From positions 124,001 to 188,000 of the forward strand of contig CAKVLG010000001.1 in assembly GCA_934756675.1 (NCBI GenBank): a stretch of 64,000 bases of DNA, given 5' to 3'. Both the position numbers and the translations under genes were made by a program. The notes under the pieces are model-generated. The model ran no database searches. It saw only the letters and a list, made by a program, of their open reading frames with translations, and was not told the DNA's origin. This DNA comes from an uncultured Clostridia bacterium. Its GTDB lineage: Bacteria > Bacillota > Clostridia > Christensenellales > UBA1242. Positions 23,767 to 33,785 of the stretch are shown here, in pieces; within the stretch, counting starts at the first letter, position 1, and every line of letters begins with the position of its first letter.

Positions 23767-25598
23767 TTTTGCTCTGTTTTTTTCACGCCCGCCCGATTTG
23801 TTTTGTTAGCACTTTTGTTTTTGCTAGCGGCATATACCATTTCATCTTGACTTGTTTTGTCGCCATTTTCTTCACTTGTTTTTTTGTTTTCGAAATCGTC
23901 TTTATTTTGAATATCGTCAGTGGTCAAAACTTGCTCAATAGGTATATCGCCTATTCCATCGCCATCAATATCCATAATTGGGGTCACAGCATCCATGCTT
24001 ATTGCACCGCCACCATCGGCCGCTGGCTGTTTTTTTCTTTTCAAACCAACAATAATATCCTTTATCCAATTCAAGCAATCTTTAAATCCAGGGATTAACA
24101 TAAATTCCAATGTTAAAGTTATCCCACAAACTATTGCACAAACTAAAAATCTTAGTGCTAGTAACCATATTCCACCACTAGGTAATAATCCACAAATAAA
24201 ATATGTTATTGCTCCGCTAACAACCATACAGACCGTATATCCAATATACGTTATAAAATATTTAATTGTGCTTTGTTTTAAATAATATTTATTTAAAATA
24301 TATGGTTCTACCCATAATGGTGCAAAAATTGTACTTGCAATAGTTCCAAGTATTATACCTATTATTCCCCAAAATTTAGCAAGTATTATTGACACAATAA
24401 GATTTATCAGAGCTTCACAAATTGGTTTAAATCTATCTTGATAAAATAGCCCTACACACTGCTTGAATTCACTGACCATATTTCGCGATTTCGTAAGATA
24501 AAAGCTAAGACAAATGATTAGCACTGTTTTTGTATCAAAAATTAACGAAACAGATTTATCTTTAATTAAAATTGTATTTATGAAAGGATTAGCTAAAACG
24601 AAAATACATACTGTACAAAATGTTATTATATAAAAATGCAGCATGTTTAATTTTTTAAATAATTTAACATTGTCTTCAACACTTTGACTAGCGATAGAAT
24701 TACCAATACTGCCAGAAATAGCACTTATGTATAATGAGAATAACATACCAACATATGTCGTTATTAATACATAGTTGGAATAAATTCCAAGTTCGGAAGC
24801 CCCAATCATCAAATAGATCAATATGCTATCAGTACCAAAAACAATCACACCACCGATTTTATGTAGAAGCATTGCATAAACATTTTTATTAATTTTTTTT
24901 CTAGCATCTACATCCAGTTGGATTATTGGTCCATATATGATTTCTTTGTATTGTTTATTTGTTATGTTATATACAATTAAATTGTTAATTATGTTCGTAC
25001 ACCCAACAGCAAGTAAGTATAAATAATAATTCTTTAAAAATACAATAATTATTAGTTGTAATACAGACTGCATTAAACTTGCACAAATGTTTATTTTAGA
25101 TTCTATATCCTGTCTTTGTGACGTGTACAATAAAGCTTTCCTATGAGCACAGAAATATGTTACTACGCTATTGAACAAAAATATAAAATAAACAAGATAA
25201 AGATTAACATCAATGTTTGGAGCTTTTGATTTAAAGTAATTCATAAATGGAACAATACAGAGTCCCAACACTAAAACAACACAACCAATAGTAAAATAAC
25301 ATTTTTTATAAAAATTAAGCAAGGATCTAGTTTTATCTTTGTCCCCTTCAGCCATAGGCTTAAACATTGCAAAAACTATTGCACTTCCTATTCCCATTTC
25401 CGCCAAAGATAATACAGAAAGAATATTTGTAAATAATGAATTTAAACCCAAATATTGCTCATTAAAGTAAAAAATAAAATACCTACGCACGAAAAAACCT
25501 AGCACCATTTGAATTAAATATGCCAATACAGAAAATATTATATTTCTTACAGAGTTTTTTGTTCTAGATTCATTATTCATTGTTTTACCATTTTTCAC
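23754..25598 (-). CDS. Polysaccharide flippase (Wzx/MATE-like) with acidic C-terminal tail
   Basis: The 614-residue protein has about 12-14 transmembrane helices in residues 20-500, with the SVLAYLIQMVLGFFVRRYFI start typical of oligosaccharide-unit translocases. It would flip lipid-linked repeat units for the polymerase encoded at 31362. The last 95 residues or so are unusual: a cytoplasmic, charged tail with MDIDGDGIGDIP, an EF-hand or dockerin-like calcium loop, and Asp/Glu/Lys runs. It overlaps the start of the upstream glycosyltransferase frame by a few bases and is the last gene of the cluster. Confidence 0.9.
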   Translation of the reverse strand: MKNGKTMNNESRTKNSVRNIIFSVLAYLIQMVLGFFVRRYFIFYFNEQYLGLNSLFTNILSVLSLAEMGIGSAIVFAMFKPMAEGDKDKTRSLLNFYKKCYFTIGCVVLVLGLCIVPFMNYFKSKAPNIDVNLYLVYFIFLFNSVVTYFCAHRKALLYTSQRQDIESKINICASLMQSVLQLIIIVFLKNYYLYLLAVGCTNIINNLIVYNITNKQYKEIIYGPIIQLDVDARKKINKNVYAMLLHKIGGVIVFGTDSILIYLMIGASELGIYSNYVLITTYVGMLFSLYISAISGSIGNSIASQSVEDNVKLFKKLNMLHFYIITFCTVCIFVLANPFINTILIKDKSVSLIFDTKTVLIICLSFYLTKSRNMVSEFKQCVGLFYQDRFKPICEALINLIVSIILAKFWGIIGIILGTIASTIFAPLWVEPYILNKYYLKQSTIKYFITYIGYTVCMVVSGAITYFICGLLPSGGIWLLALRFLVCAIVCGITLTLEFMLIPGFKDCLNWIKDIIVGLKRKKQPAADGGGAISMDAVTPIMDIDGDGIGDIPIEQVLTTDDIQNKDDFENKKTSEENGDKTSQDEMVYAASKNKSANKTNRAGVKKTEQKKNS

Positions 25599-26715
25599 AA
25601 ATTTTGTTTATAATCTCTTTATTGTTTATTTTAATGCATTTCATTTGTTTCTTTATTTTTTTCAAAACATCTCTATTTAAACATCTTTTGAACATTTCAT
25701 ATATAGCTTCTTCATTGTTTTCACAAACATAACCGTTTTTGTTTACCATTTCATATGCTGATGTTGTATTTGTAGATAGAATTGGCACATTCAATAAAAT
25801 CGCTTCCCCATATACCATAGGTGCCGCTTCTTGATATGACCCCAAATAAAAAGCATCTGCAGCTTTTATATACGGATAGGGATTCTTCTTAAACCCATAT
25901 AACTTTATATATTCCTCCATATTATTGTCTTTTATAAAGTATTCTATTTCACTTCTTTCATTACCATCGCCACATATATGCCAACAAAAATTATACCCCT
26001 CGTCATGCAATTTTTTCATAACCTTTAGACTTCTAATTATTCCCTTTTCTTTTGCCAACCTACTTACACTGATGATATTAACAACATCTCTATCATACTC
26101 TATATTGAATTCATCTGACAACCTTTTTATCTCTTCTCCGTCCGTGGGGTTTTTTAAAACATCTACTTTACCTTTTAAATCTGCACGATATTCTAATAGT
26201 TCGTCTTTGCATGAATTAGACACACACAATATTTTATCAAATTGCTTTGCTATATCAAAAAATTCATTATTAAACATTGACTCATCTTGATGTATAGAAT
26301 TGTGCAATACCATTGCCTTCGACGTAGATTTAACACAATTTATTGTAAACTGCATAATCGCTTTATTTTGAAAAAAACAAATAGCTTTGTCAAATTTATC
26401 ATTCATTTGATATTTTTTCAAAGCTTTTAGATAATTCTTTTCTAAAAGGCCAAGCATACTTAATATTTTTACAGACATTTTATCAATTAACTGTTTGATA
26501 CTTTTTATATCCTTTTTTGATAAAAAATACTTCTGTATCTTCTGAGGCATGTACTTCACATTTCCATATTCTCTTATTTTTTCACTTAAATAACATTTTT
26601 TTGTAAATAAATAAGTGACATCAATATTTTCATTTTTTAAAATCTTTGACAATGTCAAAAGACTTTTTTCCGCTCCACCAAATGGTGATGCAAAAAAAAC
26701 AAACAATATTCTCAT
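25585..26715 (-). CDS. Glycosyltransferase family 4
   Basis: The 376-residue GT-B enzyme starts MRILFVFFASPFGGAEKSLL. Its C-terminal Rossmann half has VNIISVSRLAKEKGI, WHICGDGNERSEIE, AADAFYLGSYQEAAPMVYGE and the EX7E-type catalytic region. The product and sugar are unknown. It lies between the flippase and the HAD protein with overlapping ends on both sides, which shows tight co-translation inside the polysaccharide operon. Confidence 0.9.
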   Translation of the reverse strand: MRILFVFFASPFGGAEKSLLTLSKILKNENIDVTYLFTKKCYLSEKIREYGNVKYMPQKIQKYFLSKKDIKSIKQLIDKMSVKILSMLGLLEKNYLKALKKYQMNDKFDKAICFFQNKAIMQFTINCVKSTSKAMVLHNSIHQDESMFNNEFFDIAKQFDKILCVSNSCKDELLEYRADLKGKVDVLKNPTDGEEIKRLSDEFNIEYDRDVVNIISVSRLAKEKGIIRSLKVMKKLHDEGYNFCWHICGDGNERSEIEYFIKDNNMEEYIKLYGFKKNPYPYIKAADAFYLGSYQEAAPMVYGEAILLNVPILSTNTTSAYEMVNKNGYVCENNEEAIYEMFKRCLNRDVLKKIKKQMKCIKINNKEIINKICEKW

Positions 26716-28562
26716 AATTTATTCATTCTCCACTTTAGGTAAAACTTTAAGCATGATAATTTATATCTAAATTTTTCCTTAATTTTATTTTTTGTTCCGA
26801 TTGTTTTTCCAACTTTTGCAAAGGCATCAACAAAACTATTATTAGCTTTTAGCAACCACTCAATATCATTTCTATTTGTGTGCAATAAAAATTGTACATT
26901 GATTTTGACTATTTGATTTTCAATGTTTTCAGTTTTTACATCTAGTATTTTTTCAAATTTTGATTCAATTTCATCTTGTAGCTCTTTTATAAATTGATTA
27001 TAATTTTCAATGTCATTATCATTTTCATCATAAACGACACTTCCATCCATCGTATAACCAGCTACCCGTCCATGGTTTGCACGTAATATCTGTTCATAAT
27101 TCATTATTCTATACTCGAAAACCTTTTGCTTGAAGTCTGGTGCTAAAGGACAATCTGAATACAGCAATCCATGCTTTACATTTCTTTCTAAAAGGTTACC
27201 CTTCTGACTTCTATATCCAATATAATATCCTTCAAGTCGTTTGTTATCGTCAAAAAATTTATACAAGCAATCTTGCATTGTACCTTTCCAACCAACATCA
27301 ACTATAAATAATTTATCATTTTTGGTAACACCTATTTTATTTAGGTATTCGCTAAAACCTTTTCTTTGTGATGATCTTAATTGTTCATAGTAATTTATAA
27401 AATTTTTATTTTTTAGCAATTGCTTAAAATACAAATTTTCCGCAATATTAGCTATTTTTTTATCAAAATTACAATCAATTTCACTTTTTAATGAAGTTAT
27501 TAATTCTTCATTAGCTGATAATGTTTTTAAAAAATCATTAATAGAAATTTGATTGCTTTCATTAATAATAAATGAAAAATTTTCATCCTTTAATGATTTC
27601 AAACTTGCATTAAAAACAGAATTCCTTGACACTTGAAAATAATGTGAAGTTATTTCTATATTGTTTTTCAAACAATATTTATCAAAAAGTTTTTTTAAAA
27701 ACAAGCCCTCTCTTGATAAAAAATATACATCTTTAGCATGATTATTTTGTAAATTTTCTACAAGCTTTCTTATAAACAAATACAATGGAAATGCATAATT
27801 TGAATAATTATATTTGCATTTTTGATTTAATATATTTTTTAAATTTTTATCAATTTGAGTCTTAAGATTAATTCCATAAATTTTCTTTTTGTCTTCTTTT
27901 TTTAAGCTAGATTTTTTATGTTTGATTTTTATAGAATCAATTCCAAGTTTATTCGGAACAATATTATCTGAATAGACGTTGTCTCCAATCATAATAACAT
28001 CTGAAGAATTAATATTCTTTGACTTTAAAATTTCTTCATATAGTGAACCTTCTTTTTTTGATTTATTATAATCACACGAAACAAAAATCTCATCAAACAA
28101 ATTATCAATATTATTCTTTTTCAACAAATTAGCAATAAACTCTTTTCCGCAATAAAAATCAGATACTAAAAATATCTTTTTATTGTCATTTTTGTATTTT
28201 TCTAATTTAGATATTATCTTGTTATTCGCAAATATACTTTCTCTTTCTACATCAAAATATAATTCTAATCCAGCTTTAACAAACTCATCACAATTACATT
28301 TAAAGCCAACTTTGTATATTAAATTTCTTTCATATATAAGACCAAGCACCTCTGCAAGTGTAAACTCATATGGCATATTGTTTATTTTACTGAGTCTTAA
28401 CTCTGCACTAACAAACATTCTATACAATTTTTCAGCACTAACATTTAATTGCAATTTATCTACAAGTTTTTTTGATAAATAATATTTTGTTTCCTCAGCA
28501 GGAATATTTCTTAGCAAAACTGTATCAAAACAATCAACAAAAATATATTTATATCCTTTCAT
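26712..28562 (-). CDS. Large HAD-superfamily protein of the polysaccharide cluster
   Basis: The 616-residue protein has HAD motifs in its first 240 residues: YIFVDCFDTVLLRN (nucleophile Asp followed by C-F-D-T, so the usual second Asp is a Phe, as in dehalogenase-like members), KIFLVSDFYCGKEF and VIMIGDNVYSDNIVPNKLG. The rest (about 250-616) is a second, unassigned helical domain with VYFLSREGLFLKK and FIVDVGWKGTMQD. Such fused HAD proteins are typical of capsule and exopolysaccharide loci, where they may modify or remove phosphate-linked groups. Exact activity unknown. Confidence 0.75.
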   Translation of the reverse strand: MKGYKYIFVDCFDTVLLRNIPAEETKYYLSKKLVDKLQLNVSAEKLYRMFVSAELRLSKINNMPYEFTLAEVLGLIYERNLIYKVGFKCNCDEFVKAGLELYFDVERESIFANNKIISKLEKYKNDNKKIFLVSDFYCGKEFIANLLKKNNIDNLFDEIFVSCDYNKSKKEGSLYEEILKSKNINSSDVIMIGDNVYSDNIVPNKLGIDSIKIKHKKSSLKKEDKKKIYGINLKTQIDKNLKNILNQKCKYNYSNYAFPLYLFIRKLVENLQNNHAKDVYFLSREGLFLKKLFDKYCLKNNIEITSHYFQVSRNSVFNASLKSLKDENFSFIINESNQISINDFLKTLSANEELITSLKSEIDCNFDKKIANIAENLYFKQLLKNKNFINYYEQLRSSQRKGFSEYLNKIGVTKNDKLFIVDVGWKGTMQDCLYKFFDDNKRLEGYYIGYRSQKGNLLERNVKHGLLYSDCPLAPDFKQKVFEYRIMNYEQILRANHGRVAGYTMDGSVVYDENDNDIENYNQFIKELQDEIESKFEKILDVKTENIENQIVKINVQFLLHTNRNDIEWLLKANNSFVDAFAKVGKTIGTKNKIKEKFRYKLSCLKFYLKWRMNKL

Positions 28563-28618
28563 ATGTTTATTCCTTTTCTAGTTTTTTATAAATCCTATTT
28601 ACGCTGTTTGTGATTATA

Positions 28619-29566
28619 TTAACTTTTGTGATTTTTTATCTTGCATAATAAAATGTATAATGATCTAAAATGTTTGAATAAAAAGTTTTTATATCCTTTT
28701 TTCTCTAAAAGTTTATAAATCTCATTAAACTTATCAACAATCTTTTTTGCTATAGGTTTATAATGTTTATAACAACTCATGTACAAAGATCTAAGTTCGA
28801 AACAATAAGATAATAAATTTTCTTTTTTTAAATCAGGATAAAGTTTATTTATTAATAAAAATCTTTGATTAAAAGCATCATATAAATCTTCACAATTCTT
28901 TATGTTTTTATTTGAAGTAATTGAAAGACGACGTTGCAAATAATTATATACACAATAGTTAACTAGAACCGCTTTATTAATTTTAGAAAAAAGCTTAGCA
29001 GCAATAAATTCGTCTTCATGCAAGCGTCCAACATCGAATCTTATATTTTTAAAAATCTCTTTTTTAAAAATTCTCCCCCACGCAACAACAAGCATAGATT
29101 CGGTATGTGACATTAACAACTTTATAAGTTCTTCATTGTTATAACATATTATAGAATTATCAATTAAACCTATGTTTTTTGAGCTATCATCATTTTCATA
29201 AACAAACTTTGGTCTTCCAATCGCAACATCTGCATCATTTTCTTCAAGGGCTTTTTTTAATACAGTTATCGCATCAAGTTCTAGATAATCATCACTATCG
29301 ACAAAGGTTACATATTCACCAGTCATTACATCTAAGCCAGCATTTCTTGCATCAGAAAGCCCACCATTTTTTTTGTGAATTACTTTTATTCTTTTATCTT
29401 TTTTTCCCCATTCATCACACATTTTGGGGCAATTATCTGGCGAACCATCATCAACCAATATAATTTCTAGATTTTTATATGTTTGTTTAACAATAGATTC
29501 AACGCATCTATCAAGATACTTTTCAACTTTGTATATAGGAACTACTACGCTAATCAATTTGTTCAT
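28619..29566 (-). CDS. Glycosyltransferase family 2
   Basis: The 315-residue GT-A enzyme has SVVVPIYKVEKYLDRCVESI, LEIILVDDGSPDNCP, NGGLSDARNAGLD and VTFVDSDDYLEL with the DXD-like metal site. These are the hallmarks of GT2 enzymes that add sugars to lipid-linked units. It precedes the HAD protein by 56 bases. No membrane helix is seen, so it should act on the cytoplasmic face. Confidence 0.93.
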   Translation of the reverse strand: MNKLISVVVPIYKVEKYLDRCVESIVKQTYKNLEIILVDDGSPDNCPKMCDEWGKKDKRIKVIHKKNGGLSDARNAGLDVMTGEYVTFVDSDDYLELDAITVLKKALEENDADVAIGRPKFVYENDDSSKNIGLIDNSIICYNNEELIKLLMSHTESMLVVAWGRIFKKEIFKNIRFDVGRLHEDEFIAAKLFSKINKAVLVNYCVYNYLQRRLSITSNKNIKNCEDLYDAFNQRFLLINKLYPDLKKENLLSYCFELRSLYMSCYKHYKPIAKKIVDKFNEIYKLLEKKGYKNFLFKHFRSLYILLCKIKNHKS

Positions 29567-29571
29567 ATTGT

Positions 29572-31365
29572 TTATCCTTTAAATTTTACACTTTCATATA
29601 TCGCTAACACTTTTGCCTTGTATTTTTCAATATTGTTGTAATCACTACTAAATAATTTAACATTATTACTAATCTTGCTATAGTATGTTTTGTCAGTTAA
29701 AAGACGAATAATTAAACTAGCTGCTTCTTCGTTTGAATCAAACAAAAATCCTGTTTCGCCGTCTTTTAAAAGTTCCATCATTCCACCAGTTTTAGTCGAA
29801 ACAATTGGCAACCCGCAAACTTGACCTTCGAGCGCGCACATTGGAGTACCTTCGCTAATTGATGTGAGTATTTGAACCTTACTATTTTTTAGCAAACCAT
29901 ACCCGTTATCTAAAAAACCATAAAATGTAATGTTATTTTGAACGCCTAATTCCTTTGCCAAGTTTTTGCAATTGTTTTCTTCTTCACCATTACCAATAAT
30001 TGCAACTTTGACATCTGGCAATTTTTCTGAAACTAATTTTGTAATTTCAACAATTCGTTTTGGATTTTTTATATAACTTAGTCTGCCAAGATAAACAATA
30101 TCTGACTTATCATTATATTGCGACTCATTGACCTTTTGCAAAAATTGGTCTTTGTTAATCACATTAGGCAAAATTGAATATTTACCTTCAAGGCATGCTT
30201 TATATTTATAGTCTTCATAGCTTTCTTTTGAAACAAATATTGCATGCTTAACTTTGCCATTTTTAACCAAGTATTTAAACAAAATTGATTTTAATGATGT
30301 TTTTCTAAATTTTATGTGATTACAATGGATATGCCCAACAATCGGGATATTTTTGCTTGCTAAAGCAGATATAGTTATAGCCTTCATGTCGTGCGCATGA
30401 ATGACAGTTGGTTTAAATTCTTTTAACACACGCTTTATTTCTTTTTTGCAAAGTTTTTTTATTGGAGCAAATTCAATCTGTTTTTCGTTAAGGGTATTTC
30501 TTATAGTGCCGTCTGGCGAGCAATAAACAGACTTAACACTACCATTAAATGCTTGTATTATTTGGCAAGCAACATTTTCTGCTCCCGAGTAAGTATTTGT
30601 AGACAATACATGTAATATTTTTTGTTCATCTCTTGTACCCAGAGCCTTTTTTGCTTGTTTTTTTGCTTTTAACCTACTCACCATTTTTTGACCCATTAGG
30701 CGTTTTATAAACATTTTTATCTTTGCACTACATTTCTTGCCAGCCGAAATCCATGTGCCTTCAAAGTGATGTATCGTCATTGTGTTTTTAGTTTTTCTAA
30801 TTTTTCCATCACTCAAACTTTTTGGACTAAAGTATTCACTAGAATAAATTTTTATATTTTCTAATGTTTGTGTTGTTCCATCACATACTAGACCATACTC
30901 CAAAAGTTTATCTGTAAAAATGTTACAAACAGTCACTTGTTTTTTAGGTGTAAATTCAAAAACTCTTTTTTGATATTCATTTACGATATCACAAATAATC
31001 TCGTGATTAGGAACAGCACCAACAATAACACCAGGATTTACCAGACCACTGCTTTCAAATCCACTAAATGCTCTATTTTCTAGTAATTCATTTATTGGTT
31101 TTAAAAATTCAACATCAATATCGACATAAATTCCGCCATATTCTTTTAAAATATAAAAACGCAAAACATCGCTTGCAAATGCATATTTTTTTGCATCGTA
31201 TGCATCTCTGCAATAAGTGCAACAATCGATATTAAGATTACTTTCGTCCCATCTTTTTATTTCATAGTCAGGGCAAAACTTTTTCCAAGAAGCTTTACAT
31301 TTTTTTAGTATTGCAGGTTCTTCTTTTCCACCCAGCCAAATATAATGAATAATCTTTGGAATCAT
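29572..31365 (-). CDS. Fused GT32-like and GT4 glycosyltransferase
   Basis: The first 230 residues match the GT32/OCH1-type capsular sugar transferases: MIPKIIHYIWLGGKEEP, then YAFASDVLRFYILKEYGGIY and VDIDVEF with the DXD motif. From about residue 255 a second enzyme starts (HVLSTNTYSGAENVACQIIQ), a GT4 with DIVYLGRLSYIKNPKR, VAIIGNGEEENNCKNLA and TSISEGTPMCALEGQ. The two are one continuous frame of 597 residues. A bifunctional enzyme would add two consecutive residues of the repeat unit. The ATG overlaps the EpsG-like stop by four bases. Confidence 0.88.
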   Translation of the reverse strand: MIPKIIHYIWLGGKEEPAILKKCKASWKKFCPDYEIKRWDESNLNIDCCTYCRDAYDAKKYAFASDVLRFYILKEYGGIYVDIDVEFLKPINELLENRAFSGFESSGLVNPGVIVGAVPNHEIICDIVNEYQKRVFEFTPKKQVTVCNIFTDKLLEYGLVCDGTTQTLENIKIYSSEYFSPKSLSDGKIRKTKNTMTIHHFEGTWISAGKKCSAKIKMFIKRLMGQKMVSRLKAKKQAKKALGTRDEQKILHVLSTNTYSGAENVACQIIQAFNGSVKSVYCSPDGTIRNTLNEKQIEFAPIKKLCKKEIKRVLKEFKPTVIHAHDMKAITISALASKNIPIVGHIHCNHIKFRKTSLKSILFKYLVKNGKVKHAIFVSKESYEDYKYKACLEGKYSILPNVINKDQFLQKVNESQYNDKSDIVYLGRLSYIKNPKRIVEITKLVSEKLPDVKVAIIGNGEEENNCKNLAKELGVQNNITFYGFLDNGYGLLKNSKVQILTSISEGTPMCALEGQVCGLPIVSTKTGGMMELLKDGETGFLFDSNEEAASLIIRLLTDKTYYSKISNNVKLFSSDYNNIEKYKAKVLAIYESVKFKG

Positions 31366-32492
31366 AGTTTACCTCCTATCTTCATAACTGCATAAGGGTA
31401 TACACCGCATGACCCTTTTATTTTTATTAGGAAATACATATAGCAGAATGCCACAACAATCAATGCAATGTTATACATAACTTTTAAGTTCTTTCGCTTT
31501 AAAAGACCACCTAACATCTCAGCAATAAAGATAATGCTAAAGAAAAAGTACATACTCGTACGGTTAAATAGTGTATTTAAATTATACGGTATTCCAACTA
31601 TCTTTGTAAACACATATACGGCAAATAACCAAATAAAAAACGAAAAATCTTGTTGCTGCTTTTTGTCCATTTTGCTTTGCATTTTGAAGTATGCAAAGCA
31701 CGCAACAGCAAGTATAATTGTAACCCCAATAGCATAAGGAATATCTAACCTTGACGAAGATTCCATCGACCCCATAGCAATATATTGCGAATAGTAACTA
31801 AATTGCGGGAAATAATCTTCGAGCAAACGCAATAAATCCACAATCGAAATTCCTAGCATTATCATAATTGAAATAGCAATTATTCCTGTTCTCCAATTGA
31901 GTTTTACATATTTTGGAATTACATAAAAAAGTGCAATCAAAGCCGACAAATGGAAGAAAAAGCCTAAAATTACATAAATTAAAAAGACAAGTATATTATT
32001 TCGCCTTAGCCAAATGAGTCCCAATACGCAAAAATCTAAAGCTAATATTTGTCTATAAAGCCCCAACATTTGAGCATAAATGCCAAGTGTAAAAAACAAT
32101 AACCAACAAATATACGTATTGTTAGAATATTCATTAAAAAGTGCATTAAACGAATAAACCGTGAACGAAGCAATTACAAACCACAACACATTAATGGGCA
32201 TTCCGAGAAGTGTAATAATAAAATTTAGTCCTGCATACCCAACACCATAATCATAACATGGTCTTCTTTCTGCTACACTGTTAAAATATTTTATATAATT
32301 GCTATTATCTGCACCAACACTTTCTGCTCTTATTGTGGCAAACATAATTGCCAGAAACAAAATGAGAGTTTTATTCGTAAAAATAACTGTATATAAATAA
32401 GGATGTTTTTTGTCAAAACCAAAATGAAGAGCTAATTTATCTAGCCCCCAGGTTAAAACCACAACCGCAAATAGCATAATATAAACTAGCAC
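31362..32492 (-). CDS. EpsG-like polysaccharide polymerase
   Basis: The 376-residue membrane protein has ten or more hydrophobic helices, with the family features SVGADNSNYIKYFNSV near residue 63 and a Tyr-rich periplasmic loop (YFPQFSYYSQYIAMG). EpsG/Wzy-type proteins polymerise undecaprenyl-linked repeat units outside the membrane. Its place between glycosyltransferases and a flippase fits. A 62-base gap separates it from the upstream GT4 gene. The annotation is by layout and not by a catalytic motif. Confidence 0.85.
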   Translation of the reverse strand: MLVYIMLFAVVVLTWGLDKLALHFGFDKKHPYLYTVIFTNKTLILFLAIMFATIRAESVGADNSNYIKYFNSVAERRPCYDYGVGYAGLNFIITLLGMPINVLWFVIASFTVYSFNALFNEYSNNTYICWLLFFTLGIYAQMLGLYRQILALDFCVLGLIWLRRNNILVFLIYVILGFFFHLSALIALFYVIPKYVKLNWRTGIIAISIMIMLGISIVDLLRLLEDYFPQFSYYSQYIAMGSMESSSRLDIPYAIGVTIILAVACFAYFKMQSKMDKKQQQDFSFFIWLFAVYVFTKIVGIPYNLNTLFNRTSMYFFFSIIFIAEMLGGLLKRKNLKVMYNIALIVVAFCYMYFLIKIKGSCGVYPYAVMKIGGKL

Positions 32493-32554
32493 AAAAACTC
32501 CTTTTAAGTCAACTAATGTATTTTATTGTATATAAATGTAATATTTTTTACATT

Positions 32555-33682
32555 TTATTTTTCAAATTTAATATTGGAATAAATTTCAATCATTTGTTTA
32601 TTAACTTTGTCAAAGCTATAGTTTTCAACTTCTTTTTTGTTTCTTGCGGAAAATTGATTGTATTTATTCTTATCACTAAATAGTTTTTCTATTGAAAGCA
32701 CAAATTCTGAAACACTAGTTGGATCACACAAATAGCCACCTTCATTATTACCAACTAGATCTCTACATCCTCTTGTCTTTGATGCAACAATTGGTTTACC
32801 ATATGCCATTGCTTCTTCCATAGACCTAGGCAATCCTTCTCTTAATGAAGGCATAACAAATATGTCTGATGCTTGAACAATATCTTTAACATCTTTTCTA
32901 AAACCAAGCAGTTTTATACGATCTTCCAATTTATTTTCTTTAATGAATTTTTCATATTCTTCTTTACGTGGACCTTGACCGCATATTACGAATTTTATTT
33001 TTGGATTGCTTATTTGTTTAATTGCTTCAAGTATAACTATGTGGTTCTTATTTTTATTTAGTTCCCCAACAGCCAAAACAATAAAATCATCATCATTTAA
33101 ACCAACAGACGCTCTAAGTTTTGTTTTATCCAAGTTCTTATTTTCTTTATACTTACCTAAGTCAATACCAATGCCATTAATTAAATATACTTTTTTTGCG
33201 TGCATTTTTTTCGCATTGTTAAAATCTTCATTATTAATAGTTACTAATGCATCTGTGTATCTTGAATAATGTTTTTCTATAGGCTTAAAAATTAGGTTGT
33301 TTTTTAAAGGGGCACCTTTAAAGAAATGAAAACCATGAGCTGTATATATACAAGGCAAATGGAATTTGTGCGCAACTTTACGCCCCATCATGCCACCAAC
33401 AGGTTGATGACAATTGATAAAATCATATTTTTCATCTTTTACCAACTTTATTAATTGTTTATAACCTTTTAAATTTTTTGGATTTAATGGATTGCGTGCA
33501 AAATTGATTTCGTGCATAACAAGTCCCATATCCTTTAATTCATCGAACCAGAACCCAGTTCTTGCACAAGCACACTCAACAATATTTCCATTATCCTTTA
33601 AAACTTGTATGTGAGGCACTAAAAATTGCCAAATCATATTATCTGTTGTAGTAACAATCAAAACCTTTTTATTCGAAAACAT
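32555..33682 (-). CDS. Glycosyltransferase family 4 (EpsD-like), first gene of the cluster
   Basis: The 375 residues start KKVLIVTTTDNMIWQFLVPH. They have FINCHQPVGGMMGRKVAHKF, YTAHGFHFFKG, VLAVGELNKNKNHIVILEAI, KLLGFRKDVKDIVQASDIFV and MPSLREGLPRSMEEAMAYGK (EX7E region). This matches EpsD/CapM-type GT4 enzymes, which often make an early transfer onto the lipid-linked sugar. An AAGGAG site precedes the ATG. It is the promoter-proximal gene of the minus-strand cluster. Confidence 0.93.
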   Translation of the reverse strand: MFSNKKVLIVTTTDNMIWQFLVPHIQVLKDNGNIVECACARTGFWFDELKDMGLVMHEINFARNPLNPKNLKGYKQLIKLVKDEKYDFINCHQPVGGMMGRKVAHKFHLPCIYTAHGFHFFKGAPLKNNLIFKPIEKHYSRYTDALVTINNEDFNNAKKMHAKKVYLINGIGIDLGKYKENKNLDKTKLRASVGLNDDDFIVLAVGELNKNKNHIVILEAIKQISNPKIKFVICGQGPRKEEYEKFIKENKLEDRIKLLGFRKDVKDIVQASDIFVMPSLREGLPRSMEEAMAYGKPIVASKTRGCRDLVGNNEGGYLCDPTSVSEFVLSIEKLFSDKNKYNQFSARNKKEVENYSFDKVNKQMIEIYSNIKFEK

Positions 33683-33743
33683 AGTTACTCCTTATTGAAT
33701 TAATTATATAGTAAGAGACGCTTAGTAGTCAATCAAACAAAAG

Positions 33744-33782
33744 AAAAACACGCAATAGTTATTTTCTATTTGCGTGTTTTTT
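33744..33782 (-). terminator. Intrinsic terminator of gyrA
   Basis: The long stem AACACGCAA/TTGCGTGTT, with flanking A and T runs, lies directly behind the gyrA stop and before the polysaccharide cluster. Confidence 0.8.
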
Positions 33783-33785
33783 ATA

